NCBI GenBank assembly: GCA_038147395.1
Contig: JAYQTM010000001.1
Location: 1,798,001 to 1,862,000 of the forward strand
Reading direction: 5' to 3'
DNA: 64,000 bases
Source of the DNA: Eutrophovita brisbanensis
GTDB lineage: Bacteria; Pseudomonadota; Gammaproteobacteria; Burkholderiales; Eutrophovitaceae
Part shown: in pieces, positions 8,331 to 17,464 of the stretch
Layout of the letters: every line of letters starts with the position of its first letter
Position numbering within the stretch: position 1 is the stretch's first letter
The notes under the pieces: generated by a model
What the model saw: only the letters and a program-made list of their open reading frames with translations
What the model was told of the DNA's origin: nothing
The model's database searches: none
Position numbers and translations under genes: made by a program

Positions 8331-9947
8331 ATGTCAAAACGAAATGATTCAGATTTATGGAGAGCTCTGGAATCCATAGGGCAGGCTCGTAATTTATCGA
8401 CCATTAAACGCCTCTTTGAGAAAGATCCCGAACGAGCCTCAAGAATGTCCGCCGAACACTCGGGTATTTTTCTCGATTTTTCAAGAAACCATATTGAGCC
8501 CAACACGCTGCAAAGACTCATGGAGCTGTGTCAGCAATCACATCTTTCTGACCAGATTGCCGCGATGTATGCTGGTAAAAAAATCAATCTGACTGAAAAT
8601 AGATCGGTACTCCACACAGCCTTACGCAATACGACTCCAGCCAACGATCACGGCCTGAATCAAATCTCGTTTGACGTTAAAGAATCACTCAAAAAAATAA
8701 AAATAATCTCGGATTTATTTAGAGCAAAACAACTAAAAGGAGCGACGGGAAAGAGTCTTAATACGATCATAAATATTGGTATCGGGGGTTCCGATCTAGG
8801 TCCTCGAGTCGTGTACAAAGCGCTCAAAAACGAATCGTCCAGCATCGTGCACTATGTATCGAATCTAGATGCCGAGGACTTGGAAACCGTTATCAATGAA
8901 GTGGATGCTGAACGTACGCTTGTCATCGTTACTTCCAAAACATTTACAACTCAGGAAACGCTGAATAATGCAAATCGGGCGTTAGCGAAGCTATCGACTC
9001 AGCTGAAGCTGCCCAAGGACGATATCGTTAGAAAGCAGATGATTGCGATCACGGCCAGCCCTGAAACCGCCATAAATTTCGGTATAACTGAATCTAATAT
9101 TTTTGAGTTCTGGGATTGGGTTGGCGGTCGCTTCTCAGTTTGGTCCGCGGTCGGATTGTCTCTTTCGATGAGTCTTGGGTTTGAGGTATTCGAGGAGCTA
9201 CTGCATGGTGCTCATGAGATGGATACTCACTTCGCCACCGCACCTTACGAGAAAAACATTCCCGTTCTTCTCGCATTGGTAGGGATTTGGAATATAAACT
9301 TTCGTAAGCAAACGAACCTCGCAGTGCTGCCCTACTCCGAACGGCTGGGCTTACTACCAAACCACCTACAGCAACTCGAGATGGAAAGCAATGGGAAATC
9401 TATTGATCGTTCAGGGTCGCGTATCGCTTACACGACGAGCGCTTCGATTTTTGGAGTCCCGGGGACAAACTTCCAGCACAGCTTTGCTCAGCACCTGCAT
9501 CAGAGTCCAACAGAAACACCATGCGACTTCATAGGAATCGTCAACCCACCACACCCAGACCAGGAGAACGCGAATGCCCTTCTGTCACACTGCCTAGCGC
9601 AAGTTGAATGCCTGTCGTTTGGAAGACAGGAAACCTCCGGCGACACCAAGATCTCAGCAGAGAGGGAAATGCCAGGAGATCGGCCGTGTAACGTAATCCT
9701 GTTAAAAGAGTTAAATGCAAGAACTCTTGGAGCGTTACTCGCTGCATATGAACACAAGGTGTTTGTCCAAGGAGTGATATGGAACATCAACTCTTTTGAT
9801 CAATGGGGAGTCGAACTCGGGAAATCTCTAGCAAGTTCGTACCGTCATATTTTTGAAAACGATGAAATGGGCGATGTCTCGAAAAGAGCATTCTCAGAAA
9901 GACTTATTGAACAGATCGAAAAATACAGGTCTAGCTCGGCTGAATAA
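8331..9947 (+). CDS. pgi: Glucose-6-phosphate isomerase
   Basis: Interconverts glucose-6-phosphate and fructose-6-phosphate in the cytoplasm. Family motifs seen in order: GIGGSDLGPRVVYKAL, SKTFTTQETL, GGRFSVWSAVGL, LEMESNGKS, GTNFQHSFAQ and the C-terminal SFDQWGVELGK. The 538 residues fit the long bacterial type. It overlaps the convergent orn gene by 17 nt, so the two 3' ends share sequence. Confidence 0.97.
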   Translation: MSKRNDSDLWRALESIGQARNLSTIKRLFEKDPERASRMSAEHSGIFLDFSRNHIEPNTLQRLMELCQQSHLSDQIAAMYAGKKINLTENRSVLHTALRNTTPANDHGLNQISFDVKESLKKIKIISDLFRAKQLKGATGKSLNTIINIGIGGSDLGPRVVYKALKNESSSIVHYVSNLDAEDLETVINEVDAERTLVIVTSKTFTTQETLNNANRALAKLSTQLKLPKDDIVRKQMIAITASPETAINFGITESNIFEFWDWVGGRFSVWSAVGLSLSMSLGFEVFEELLHGAHEMDTHFATAPYEKNIPVLLALVGIWNINFRKQTNLAVLPYSERLGLLPNHLQQLEMESNGKSIDRSGSRIAYTTSASIFGVPGTNFQHSFAQHLHQSPTETPCDFIGIVNPPHPDQENANALLSHCLAQVECLSFGRQETSGDTKISAEREMPGDRPCNVILLKELNARTLGALLAAYEHKVFVQGVIWNINSFDQWGVELGKSLASSYRHIFENDEMGDVSKRAFSERLIEQIEKYRSSSAE

Positions 9948-10482
9948 TAAATTCTTTTCGATAGTGCTTGAGCTCTTCGATCGACTCGTACACATCCGCG
10001 AGCGCCTCATGCTTACCATGCTTCACCATACCCTTGAGGACTTCTGGCTTCCATCGCTTTGCCAACTCCTTCAACGTAGATACATCTAAATTTCGGTAGT
10101 GAAAAAACGCTTCCAATCGGGGCATCCATCGCGCCATGAAACGACGATCCTGACAGATTGAATTCCCGCACATGGGCGATGTCTTGGGAGATAAAAATTT
10201 ACTGACGTACTCTAGCGCAGCAGTTTCAACATCAACTTCCCCCTGACGCGATTCAAGAACCCGATCCACTAGACCACTGCGAGTATGAGTCGATGTGTTC
10301 CATTCATCCATCGCGTCAAGTATCGAGCGATCTTGGTTAACAACCCACACAGCGCCCTCGTCAACACGCTCTAAGTTTGAATCAGTCACGACTATCGCAA
10401 CCTCAATGATTCGATCAGCATCTGGATTGAGGCCTGTCATCTCCATGTCAATCCAGATTAAATGGTCTATATTTTGCGTCAT
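9931..10482 (-). CDS. orn: Oligoribonuclease
   Basis: A 183-residue DEDDh 3'-5' exoribonuclease that degrades 2-5 nt RNAs and pGpG. Exo I is IDMEMTGL with Asp12 and Glu14; exo II is within CGNSICQDRRF; exo III is HGKHEALADV. The length is the family norm. It is divergent from the M48 protease gene. Confidence 0.96.
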   Translation of the reverse strand: MTQNIDHLIWIDMEMTGLNPDADRIIEVAIVVTDSNLERVDEGAVWVVNQDRSILDAMDEWNTSTHTRSGLVDRVLESRQGEVDVETAALEYVSKFLSPKTSPMCGNSICQDRRFMARWMPRLEAFFHYRNLDVSTLKELAKRWKPEVLKGMVKHGKHEALADVYESIEELKHYRKEFIIQPS

Positions 10483-10558
10483 AATTAATGATTATAACTA
10501 TCAATTCGTACCAACGACTTGGGTACACTTATTACCTTTGTCACGATCCATAAACAAC

Positions 10559-11818
10559 ATGATCAACAGCTTTTCATACGTATTTCTTCTGGCAATATTG
10601 CTTTCAACTGGCGTTAAGCTGTGGCTGGCGACGAGACAAATCAGTGCCGTCCGGAGACATCGAAATCAGGTTCCTGTCGCATTCGAGGAAGACATCTCTC
10701 TTGAGGCTCACAAGAAGGCGGCCGACTACACTGCTGCCAAAATGAAGCACGCTCGCATCACAGCACTCGTGGATACAGTGCTTCTGATTGTCCTCACATT
10801 TGGTGGACTACTGAACTGGTGTTACTCACTCGCTCAAGATTGGTCCTCATCATATATTCTCTCTGGCCTTATCTTTTTCGGTCTTCTAACCGTCATCAGC
10901 TCCGTGTTGCAACTCCCTTTTGATGTCTACAAAACCTTTGTCCTCGAGGAAAAATTTGGTTTTAATAAAATGACTCCGGGGTTATTTCTTAAAGACTTTT
11001 TTCTAGGGCTCATCGTTAGCGCGATCATAGGCTCGATTTTTATCAGCCTGATTCTCTGGATTATGGAAACGTCGGGATCCTACTGGTGGATCAATGCGTG
11101 GTTACTATCAATCGCGTTTTGGTTTTTCATGCAGTACATTTCTCCGAGTGTTGTTGCACCTTTGTTTAACAAATTCTCTCCCCTTGAGAATGAGTCTCTT
11201 AAAGACCGGATTGAGTCACTTTTAAAGAAATGTGGCTTTCAATCCAGTGGTCTGTTCGTGATGGATGGCAGTAAAAGGAGCAGCCACGGCAACGCATACT
11301 TTACTGGTTTTGGGAAAACCAAACGCATCGTTTTCTTTGACACGCTGATCAGTCGACACGAACCTAATGAGATAGAGGCAGTACTTGCGCATGAGTTGGG
11401 CCACTTCAAACTCAGACACGTACAAAAGCTATCGATATTCCTGGCGGCGTCCGGTTTTCTCTTCTTCTGGCTTCTCGGAGTAATACAAGAGACTTCTTTC
11501 ATGCATGAGGGTATGAATATCGGCTTCTTCGATTCAAATGCGATGTTACTCGCAATGTTTTATTTCGTTCTACCTCCATTTTTGTTTTTTGTGAGACCCA
11601 TGCTCGCGGCTTACCTACGTAAAAATGAATTTGAAGCAGATGAATACGCATCGAGACACGCGCCGGCTAGAGACTTAATCGCAGCTCTCGTAAAACTTTA
11701 TAAAGACAACTCGTCGACGTTAACTCCCGACAAAGTGTATTCCTCATTCTATGACTCTCACCCTGGCGCAATGGCGAGAATTAATAGACTAGAATCTCTC
11801 GCGGCTCAAACGAATTAA
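10559..11818 (+). CDS. M48 family (Ste24-like) membrane zinc metalloprotease
   Basis: About 419 residues with several membrane spans. The zinc site HELGHFKLRH (HExxH) lies near residue 280 and the third ligand is in EFEADEYASRH; both fit CAAX-prenyl-protease-1-like bacterial M48 enzymes. The open frame extends upstream to 10295, but that part overlaps orn and is not protease-like; ATG 10559 gives a natural hydrophobic N-terminus (MINSFSYVFLLAILLS). Substrate in bacteria is unknown; membrane protein quality control is a reasonable guess. It is followed closely by phhB and rsgA, a gene order seen in betaproteobacteria next to orn. Confidence 0.88.
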   Translation: MINSFSYVFLLAILLSTGVKLWLATRQISAVRRHRNQVPVAFEEDISLEAHKKAADYTAAKMKHARITALVDTVLLIVLTFGGLLNWCYSLAQDWSSSYILSGLIFFGLLTVISSVLQLPFDVYKTFVLEEKFGFNKMTPGLFLKDFFLGLIVSAIIGSIFISLILWIMETSGSYWWINAWLLSIAFWFFMQYISPSVVAPLFNKFSPLENESLKDRIESLLKKCGFQSSGLFVMDGSKRSSHGNAYFTGFGKTKRIVFFDTLISRHEPNEIEAVLAHELGHFKLRHVQKLSIFLAASGFLFFWLLGVIQETSFMHEGMNIGFFDSNAMLLAMFYFVLPPFLFFVRPMLAAYLRKNEFEADEYASRHAPARDLIAALVKLYKDNSSTLTPDKVYSSFYDSHPGAMARINRLESLAAQTN

Positions 11819-11822
11819 CATC

Positions 11823-12167
11823 ATGACAACAAAAATCACGGAAAATCTGATCAGACAGAAATGTCAGCCCTGCGAGGGAGGAGTCGATCCTATACCGGAA
11901 ACTCAGGCAAAACTGATGCTAAACGGACTACAAGACTGGTCCCTATCTCAGGAATCAATCACTAAAAACTACGAATTTCAGAATCATTACCAAGCAGTCG
12001 CTTTCCTCAACGCGATTGCGTGGATCTCACACAGAGAGGACCACCACCCAGATATCTCCCTAGGATACAACTCAGTGTCTGTCACATATACGACCCATGC
12101 AATAGATGGTTTAAGTGAAAACGACTTTATCTGCGCAGCTAAAGTCGATCATCTCTTCAATTTATAA
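11823..12167 (+). CDS. phhB: 4a-hydroxytetrahydrobiopterin dehydratase
   Basis: A 114-residue pterin-4a-carbinolamine dehydratase. The signature HREDHHPDI followed by VSVTYTTH is present. It recycles the pterin cofactor of phenylalanine hydroxylase in other bacteria, but no phhA is in the window. It begins 4 nt after the protease gene. Confidence 0.93.
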   Translation: MTTKITENLIRQKCQPCEGGVDPIPETQAKLMLNGLQDWSLSQESITKNYEFQNHYQAVAFLNAIAWISHREDHHPDISLGYNSVSVTYTTHAIDGLSENDFICAAKVDHLFNL

Positions 12168-12219
12168 ACTTCGAATTCGTACAAAAAGATCGATCAGTAA
12201 TTAAGACTCATCAGCGAAT

Positions 12220-13095
12220 TTGAAAAATCACCTCAAAACTGCTGTCGGAACGATCCTCTCCGCGCACGGACGACATTACCTTGTTGAGCTAAATGACTCG
12301 ACTGTTGTCTTAGCCTACCCAGGGGGCAGATCTGAAAAATACGCCTGCGGAGATATCTGTGAGATCGAACACGACGGGCCACAAGGTCGAATCAAGTCAG
12401 TGACCTCTAGGAATACGTTACTTTGGAGGTCAGATAACTTTCGGCAAAAATTGATCGCAGCGAATGTATCCCTAGTTCTGATCGTGGTGGCAACCGACTT
12501 GCCGATCAATACATCTTTGGTCATTCGTTGCCTCCTTGCAGCAGAGGAACAGGGTATCGATACAAAACTAATAATTAACAAATGCGACCTTGGCATCCCA
12601 AAGACCATCACAGAATTCAAAAACGAGTACGAAAAATTAGGTTACGAAACTCTTTGCCTATCAGCAATCGATAAAGCGACCACTTTAAAGACGGTCATAA
12701 ACGGCGAGAGCGTCGTCCTTGTCGGACAATCGGGTGTTGGAAAATCTACACTTACGAATCAGGTTGTCGACAGGGCACATGCAAGAACCGCGGAGATATC
12801 GAATAAACTACGAAGTGGCCGGCACACAACGACCCACGCACAGCTTTACCGGATTAACGACACGACATCGCTAATTGATTGTCCAGGGCTTCAGTACTTC
12901 GGGCTGAAACACATCAAACCAGAGGAATTGGACTCTCTCTTTGTGGAATTTCGAAATATCAAAGATAGATGCCAGTTTGCTAATTGCACCCATACAGTAG
13001 AGCCTAACTGCGCAATCATTGACGAGCTGAACAAGGGCAACTTAGCTGAGGCACGATGGTTAGAGTATAAAAAAATACTGCAAGAGATTAAGTAA
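12220..13095 (+). CDS. rsgA: Ribosome small subunit maturation GTPase RsgA
   Basis: Circularly permuted GTPase that acts late in 30S assembly. Order of motifs: N-terminal OB fold, G4 NKCD, G1 GQSGVGKST, G3 DCPG, then a C-terminal zinc site CQFANCTHTVEPNC. The start codon is TTG at 12220; no nearby in-frame ATG precedes the OB fold. 291 residues, slightly short but complete. Confidence 0.95.
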   Translation: MKNHLKTAVGTILSAHGRHYLVELNDSTVVLAYPGGRSEKYACGDICEIEHDGPQGRIKSVTSRNTLLWRSDNFRQKLIAANVSLVLIVVATDLPINTSLVIRCLLAAEEQGIDTKLIINKCDLGIPKTITEFKNEYEKLGYETLCLSAIDKATTLKTVINGESVVLVGQSGVGKSTLTNQVVDRAHARTAEISNKLRSGRHTTTHAQLYRINDTTSLIDCPGLQYFGLKHIKPEELDSLFVEFRNIKDRCQFANCTHTVEPNCAIIDELNKGNLAEARWLEYKKILQEIK

Positions 13096-13121
13096 TCTAT
13101 GGGCAACGAGAAGGCATCAAA

Positions 13122-13940
13122 TCATGCAATAACCAGCAACGAAAAAATTGCCAGAATCCATAGAACACCAACACGAAGTAGCAATGCGGAGCACTGCCTT
13201 GTGTTTACTTCTGGAGCATTCTTCAGACCAAACGAAGGTTGATAGTAAATCTCTCCATCTGACGATCGTTGTAAACCAACAGAGTGAGAATTTAAAGCTC
13301 CACAGGCCGAAGCCAGAATCAACGCTCTAAGTCCAAAGCCCGACCGAGCCCCCTCCGCGCGACGCCTGGCAAATGAAGTCTCGAAGTCTCCAACAAATGC
13401 AAAGCTGAATGCGAGCAGTTGCGCTGGCATCCAAAACAGCGACTGATAGCCAATGGTTACTGGACGGAACGACGATAACGATCGAATGTTACCGTTTCGT
13501 AAAATCATGGAATACGCTACGAAAAAAAAGAAAAATATCGCGGCCCCAAATATTCCAGGGATGATCACATACCAGAACGTCACTCCAAAAAATCGGACCG
13601 AGACTGTGGACAAAAGATTCTCGGAGACCAATCCATCCGAAGAGCGATTGAAGATTAATGCCGAGGGAAGATTAAAGAAAAACGCCAAAACGACTGAATG
13701 CAGCACTCCCACCAATAATGGATTATTTTGAAGGACGAGCTGCTCGACTAGCAGTACCGTCAAAATACCGATAGCGGCTAACATTCCGACACCCAAAACT
13801 GGGGACATCGATGTTCTACCTATAACCCCTGTGTGAAAAACCTCAGATAGCGACTTATCAAACGATCTATTTAGCGATAAAAATGGCGTCGAAAAACACC
13901 AGTTAAGCGTAATCGCAGCTAACAAAACAAGAACTTCCAA
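13122..13940 (-). CDS. CobD/CbiB- or AmpE-like membrane protein
   Basis: A 272-residue inner-membrane protein with four or five hydrophobic segments. RFFGVTFWYVIIPGIFG and WMPAQLLAFSFAFVGDFE match the CbiB/AmpE superfamily; the rest is diverged. True CbiB makes the aminopropanol linkage of cobalamin; the AmpE branch is a membrane protein linked to ampD. There is no cobalamin gene nearby and ampD is far away, so I do not assign a reaction. Confidence 0.65.
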   Translation of the reverse strand: MEVLVLLAAITLNWCFSTPFLSLNRSFDKSLSEVFHTGVIGRTSMSPVLGVGMLAAIGILTVLLVEQLVLQNNPLLVGVLHSVVLAFFFNLPSALIFNRSSDGLVSENLLSTVSVRFFGVTFWYVIIPGIFGAAIFFFFFVAYSMILRNGNIRSLSSFRPVTIGYQSLFWMPAQLLAFSFAFVGDFETSFARRRAEGARSGFGLRALILASACGALNSHSVGLQRSSDGEIYYQPSFGLKNAPEVNTRQCSALLLRVGVLWILAIFSLLVIA

Positions 13941-14033
13941 AACCTAACCCCTCAAACACATTACAGTCGCACTAAGAAATGTCGCTTGCGCGATATACTT
14001 GTCATTTTAGTTCCAACTACCGAAAACCGCACT

Positions 14034-14795
14034 ATGAATTTAAAACACCTAACGATTACCAATAAAAAGGGCATCAAAACGATTACGATTTCTCGGGAGG
14101 AGAAGCGCAATGCCCTATCTCCTGAGGTTTTAGTTGAAATCAGCGAAGTCCTAGGTAACATCGAAAATGATTCGGATACTCATGTCATCATTCTCACAGG
14201 AGGTGAAAAGTATTTTTCTGCCGGATTCGATCTCCAAGAGATCAGAAAACTTGAAAAGATTAGTAATGAAACGTACACCGCGATGTTTCATCGAACCTAT
14301 CGCTCGATCCTATTTTGTCCACTCCCAGTAATCTGTGCTGTCGGAGGTCCCGCAATAGCAGGAGGGTTCGACCTAACGATGATGTGCGATATTCGTTACG
14401 CATCTGAGAAAGCGAAATTCGGCCAGCGAGAAATCGCATTGTCACTCACACCGATTCTTGATCCACTATGGCGTATTGTAGGGTTAGGTCGGGCCAAGGA
14501 ACTCACATTAACCGGTCGGATCTACTCTGCTGAGGAAGCTAAGGCAATGGGTTATGTTAATGATGTATTCCCAGAAAATGAACTGCTTCAACATGTAACC
14601 AATATTGCTCAGAACATGGCCCAGTTCGATCGGCAAGCTTTGATAGAAACAAAACAACTTTCGAATCAAGTGCTAAGTCAAGACCTGGATACCAGCATGA
14701 GGATGCAAGAGTGGCTATTCCGATCATTTATTGGGTCTGAAGACAATCATCGGCGAATCGACTCTTTGATGGAGACGCTTAGTCGAAAAAGCTGA
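14034..14795 (+). CDS. Enoyl-CoA hydratase/isomerase family protein
   Basis: A 253-residue crotonase-fold protein. The oxyanion-hole motif AVGGPAIAGGFDLTMMCD and the FSAGFDL loop are present. At the usual catalytic glutamate positions of hydratases the sequence reads FGQREIALSLTP, so activity may differ from a classic hydratase. ATG 14034 is preferred over a TTG 48 nt upstream, because it starts directly at the conserved core. Substrate is not clear. Confidence 0.82.
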   Translation: MNLKHLTITNKKGIKTITISREEKRNALSPEVLVEISEVLGNIENDSDTHVIILTGGEKYFSAGFDLQEIRKLEKISNETYTAMFHRTYRSILFCPLPVICAVGGPAIAGGFDLTMMCDIRYASEKAKFGQREIALSLTPILDPLWRIVGLGRAKELTLTGRIYSAEEAKAMGYVNDVFPENELLQHVTNIAQNMAQFDRQALIETKQLSNQVLSQDLDTSMRMQEWLFRSFIGSEDNHRRIDSLMETLSRKS

Positions 14796-14806
14796 TTTAG
14801 ATACTG

Positions 14807-15928
14807 ATGAATACACCCAAAATCAAAAGTCATCGCGCATCAATCTTAACCAGCTTGCTGCTGATCGTCAGTCTCGCCAGTGGCGCCATATACCTCAATG
14901 CGGCAAACGACAAACAAAAAGTCACTCCGCGTGAAGTGACCCCACGAGGCGAATTAACTTCAGAGGAATTGTCAACAATCGATATTTTTGAAAAATCAAA
15001 AAAATCGGTTGTCTTTATCAGCACCAAACAACGCGTGAGAGACTTTTGGACACGTAACGTATTCTCCGTACCAAGTGGAACTGGATCCGGATTCACATGG
15101 GATCGGTTTGGACACATCATCACAAATTATCATGTGATTAAAGGTGCCAGCGAAGCAGTAATTCGCCTGGAGGACGGCCGCGACTATAAAGCAAAACTTA
15201 TAGGCGCAAGTCCTGCACACGATATTGCTGTTCTCAAAATCGATGTACCGACGGCGCCACCGCCAGAAATACTCATTGGAGAGAGTGAAACGTTAAGAGT
15301 CGGTCAAACGGTCTATGCGATCGGTAATCCCTTCGGACTAGACTGGACACTCACAACAGGAATTGTCTCAGCCCTCGACCGAAGCCTCAGCACTGACGGA
15401 GGACAAGATATTGAGCACCTCATTCAGACCGACGCAGCAATCAATCCAGGCAATTCAGGAGGCCCTTTACTCGATTCTGCGGGACGTCTGATTGGTATTA
15501 ACACCGCGATATACAGCCCATCAGGAACATCCGCCGGTATCGGTTTTGCAGTCCCGGTTGATACAATCAACCGAGTTGTACCTCAGCTGATACGGTTCAA
15601 CAAATATACGCCGCCCGGAATTGGCGTCTATCTAGATCCAGGACTGAACAAAAGAATCACCACGTCAATGAAAATACGTGGTGTTGCCGTCTTAAAAGTG
15701 ACTCCAGATTCCTCCGCAGACAAGGCAGGTATCGAACCGGCACGATTGCGTCGCGACGGCGTGATAGTCCCCGGAGATGTCATCACGCACATCGAACAGC
15801 GCGCGGTGGAGACAGTCAGTAAATTTAACGCGATACTAGACAGCTATCGAGTTAACGACGAAGTCACCCTCACGATACATCGTCACGGCGAATCATTTAA
15901 AGTGAAAGTTACTGTACAAGCAGAGTAG
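14807..15928 (+). CDS. HtrA/DegS-type periplasmic serine protease
   Basis: A 373-residue S1C protease with an N-terminal membrane anchor or signal (residues 11-32), a trypsin-like domain and one C-terminal PDZ domain. The triad is His109 (NYHVI), Asp139 (HDIAVLKID) and Ser217 (GNSGGPL). The single PDZ and uncleaved-looking anchor fit a DegS-like or HhoB-like enzyme rather than DegP. It probably works in envelope stress control. It starts 11 nt after the enoyl-CoA hydratase gene. Confidence 0.88.
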   Translation: MNTPKIKSHRASILTSLLLIVSLASGAIYLNAANDKQKVTPREVTPRGELTSEELSTIDIFEKSKKSVVFISTKQRVRDFWTRNVFSVPSGTGSGFTWDRFGHIITNYHVIKGASEAVIRLEDGRDYKAKLIGASPAHDIAVLKIDVPTAPPPEILIGESETLRVGQTVYAIGNPFGLDWTLTTGIVSALDRSLSTDGGQDIEHLIQTDAAINPGNSGGPLLDSAGRLIGINTAIYSPSGTSAGIGFAVPVDTINRVVPQLIRFNKYTPPGIGVYLDPGLNKRITTSMKIRGVAVLKVTPDSSADKAGIEPARLRRDGVIVPGDVITHIEQRAVETVSKFNAILDSYRVNDEVTLTIHRHGESFKVKVTVQAE

Positions 15929-15944
15929 CGAACACCATCCAGAT

Positions 15945-16427
15945 CTACTCTGTTGCGACACTGACGCTCTGAACATCGAGAGCCACTGATAAAACCTTTG
16001 GATCAATACCGACCAGAAATCCTCTGTATCCGCCATTGACGTATATTTTATCGAGATCGAAAACTGACTCCTCCACGTAAATAGGCATCAATTTCTTTGT
16101 ACCAAATGGCGATGTGCCTCCGACAACATATCCCGAGTGCTTGTTTGCCACTTTAGGGTCACAGGGTGCTATTGACTTGGTTCCGATTTGTCGCGCCAAA
16201 TTTTTTGTCGACACTTTTTTATCGCCATGCATTAACACAATGATAGGGCTTTTATCCGCCATTTCCATCACCAGAGTTTTGATTACATGATGTTCCGAAA
16301 CACCCAACTCTCGAGCTGAAACAGCCGTACCGCCGTGCTCCTCGTAATCATATAAGTGCTCTGAATACGGAATTTTCTCCCGCTTCAGAAAACGGATTGC
16401 TGCAGTGGTGGGAGCCTTGTTGGTCAT
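15945..16427 (-). CDS. ybaK: Cys-tRNA(Pro)/aminoacyl-tRNA deacylase, YbaK/EbsC type
   Basis: About 160 residues of the YbaK fold, which hydrolyses Cys mischarged on tRNA(Pro). MTNKAPTTAAIRFLKREKI is the typical start; HGDKKVSTKNLAR holds the conserved lysine region and GYVVGGTSPFGTKK is the family loop. ATG 16427 overlaps the Nudix stop by 4 nt (ATGA), so the two are translationally coupled. An in-frame start at 16484 would lie wholly inside the Nudix gene. Confidence 0.9.
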   Translation of the reverse strand: MTNKAPTTAAIRFLKREKIPYSEHLYDYEEHGGTAVSARELGVSEHHVIKTLVMEMADKSPIIVLMHGDKKVSTKNLARQIGTKSIAPCDPKVANKHSGYVVGGTSPFGTKKLMPIYVEESVFDLDKIYVNGGYRGFLVGIDPKVLSVALDVQSVSVATE

Positions 16428-17017
16428 CCCTGATCCGAAACCGCTGTTGCAAAAATCCTGAGCATCCCAGCCGTAGCCCCCCAAATATTATGGCCCAAAT
16501 ATGGCAAGCGATAGAAATATCTTGGATTTCCTCCGTCATCCTTACAATCAAGTTGATAATTATCGAGATTCAACACAAACTCCAGCGGGACCTGTATCGT
16601 TGACGCCACCTCCCGAACATCAATTTGGAAAGAAACTGGGCCATCAATCCAACCTACGATTGGAGTCACTCGGAAACCTGTCCGAATATCATATTCAGGC
16701 AGTGAACCAAGTACGATCGATCGATCAAGAGATAGACCAACCTCTTCATACGTCTCTCGTAGCGCTGTGTCCTCGCGATCGACGTCCGAGTCTGCAACTT
16801 TTCCACCGGGGAAGCTTATCTGTCCAGCATGCTTCTCAAGATGCTCAGTTCGTTGAGTCAGTAAGATTGTCGGTCCTTTTGATCCGACAACGATTGGAAT
16901 CAACACCGCTGCTAACACAGGCTCAAACCTTGCATCGTGAACGAATGCGTACTCGTCTTGCCAACCACCATTGAGACGAAAACGCATTAACTTATCCTGC
17001 ACTAATTGACGGTTCAT
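16424..17017 (-). CDS. Nudix hydrolase, CoA pyrophosphatase type
   Basis: A 197-residue enzyme. The Nudix box (GGKVADSDVDREDTALRE, continued by TYEEVGL) and the CoA-specific upstream motif LLTQRTEHLEKHAGQISFPGG mark the NudL/CoAse branch, which cleaves coenzyme A to phosphopantetheine and 3',5'-ADP. First gene of a two-gene unit with ybaK. Confidence 0.9.
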   Translation of the reverse strand: MNRQLVQDKLMRFRLNGGWQDEYAFVHDARFEPVLAAVLIPIVVGSKGPTILLTQRTEHLEKHAGQISFPGGKVADSDVDREDTALRETYEEVGLSLDRSIVLGSLPEYDIRTGFRVTPIVGWIDGPVSFQIDVREVASTIQVPLEFVLNLDNYQLDCKDDGGNPRYFYRLPYLGHNIWGATAGMLRIFATAVSDQG

Positions 17018-17130
17018 GAAACTTTTTTAAATTCTATGAAACTAGAATTATGGGACGTTGCTAAAAGTATCTCAAGAAATCGTCGCGAAACTTTGGCTCT
17101 TATCTGAAATTAATCAACAAAAGGGGTCGT

Positions 17131-17454
17131 ATGAAACTCTGCAACGCTAAGATTTTGATCATCGCGTTATTTTCAACGATCCACATATTCGCATACTCGT
17201 CTGTAATTGCTGGATGCAAAACCGAGTTACGGAATCTCGCAAATGATCTTTCTGGAGTCAAACTATCCCATCAAAAGACGCAGTCTCTCGCCGCCTCGAT
17301 CCTTATGGCACGAGAACACTGTCTCAGAAACAAGGAGAGCGAATCGATCGAGCTGATCAATGAAGCCAGAACACTGGCTGGACTAGAGGTCATCACCGGC
17401 GAATTCGACTGGGAAAATGTGCCTATCGAAAAACTAGAGAAAAACCCGAATTAA
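17131..17454 (+). CDS. Small exported protein of unknown function
   Basis: 107 residues with a clear signal peptide (KILIIALFSTIHIFAYSSVIAG) that ends near residue 30, then a helical mature part with two cysteines (near residues 29 and 53) that could form a disulfide. AAGGGG precedes ATG by 6 nt. No family recognised. It converges on maeB with a 10-nt gap. Confidence 0.72.
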   Translation: MKLCNAKILIIALFSTIHIFAYSSVIAGCKTELRNLANDLSGVKLSHQKTQSLAASILMAREHCLRNKESESIELINEARTLAGLEVITGEFDWENVPIEKLEKNPN

Positions 17455-17464
17455 TTGATTGTCG

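Noticed and set aside
10295..10558. N-terminal extension of the M48 protease frame
   Set aside because: It overlaps orn on the other strand, shows no protease-like or signal-like sequence, and ATG 10559 gives a natural membrane start.
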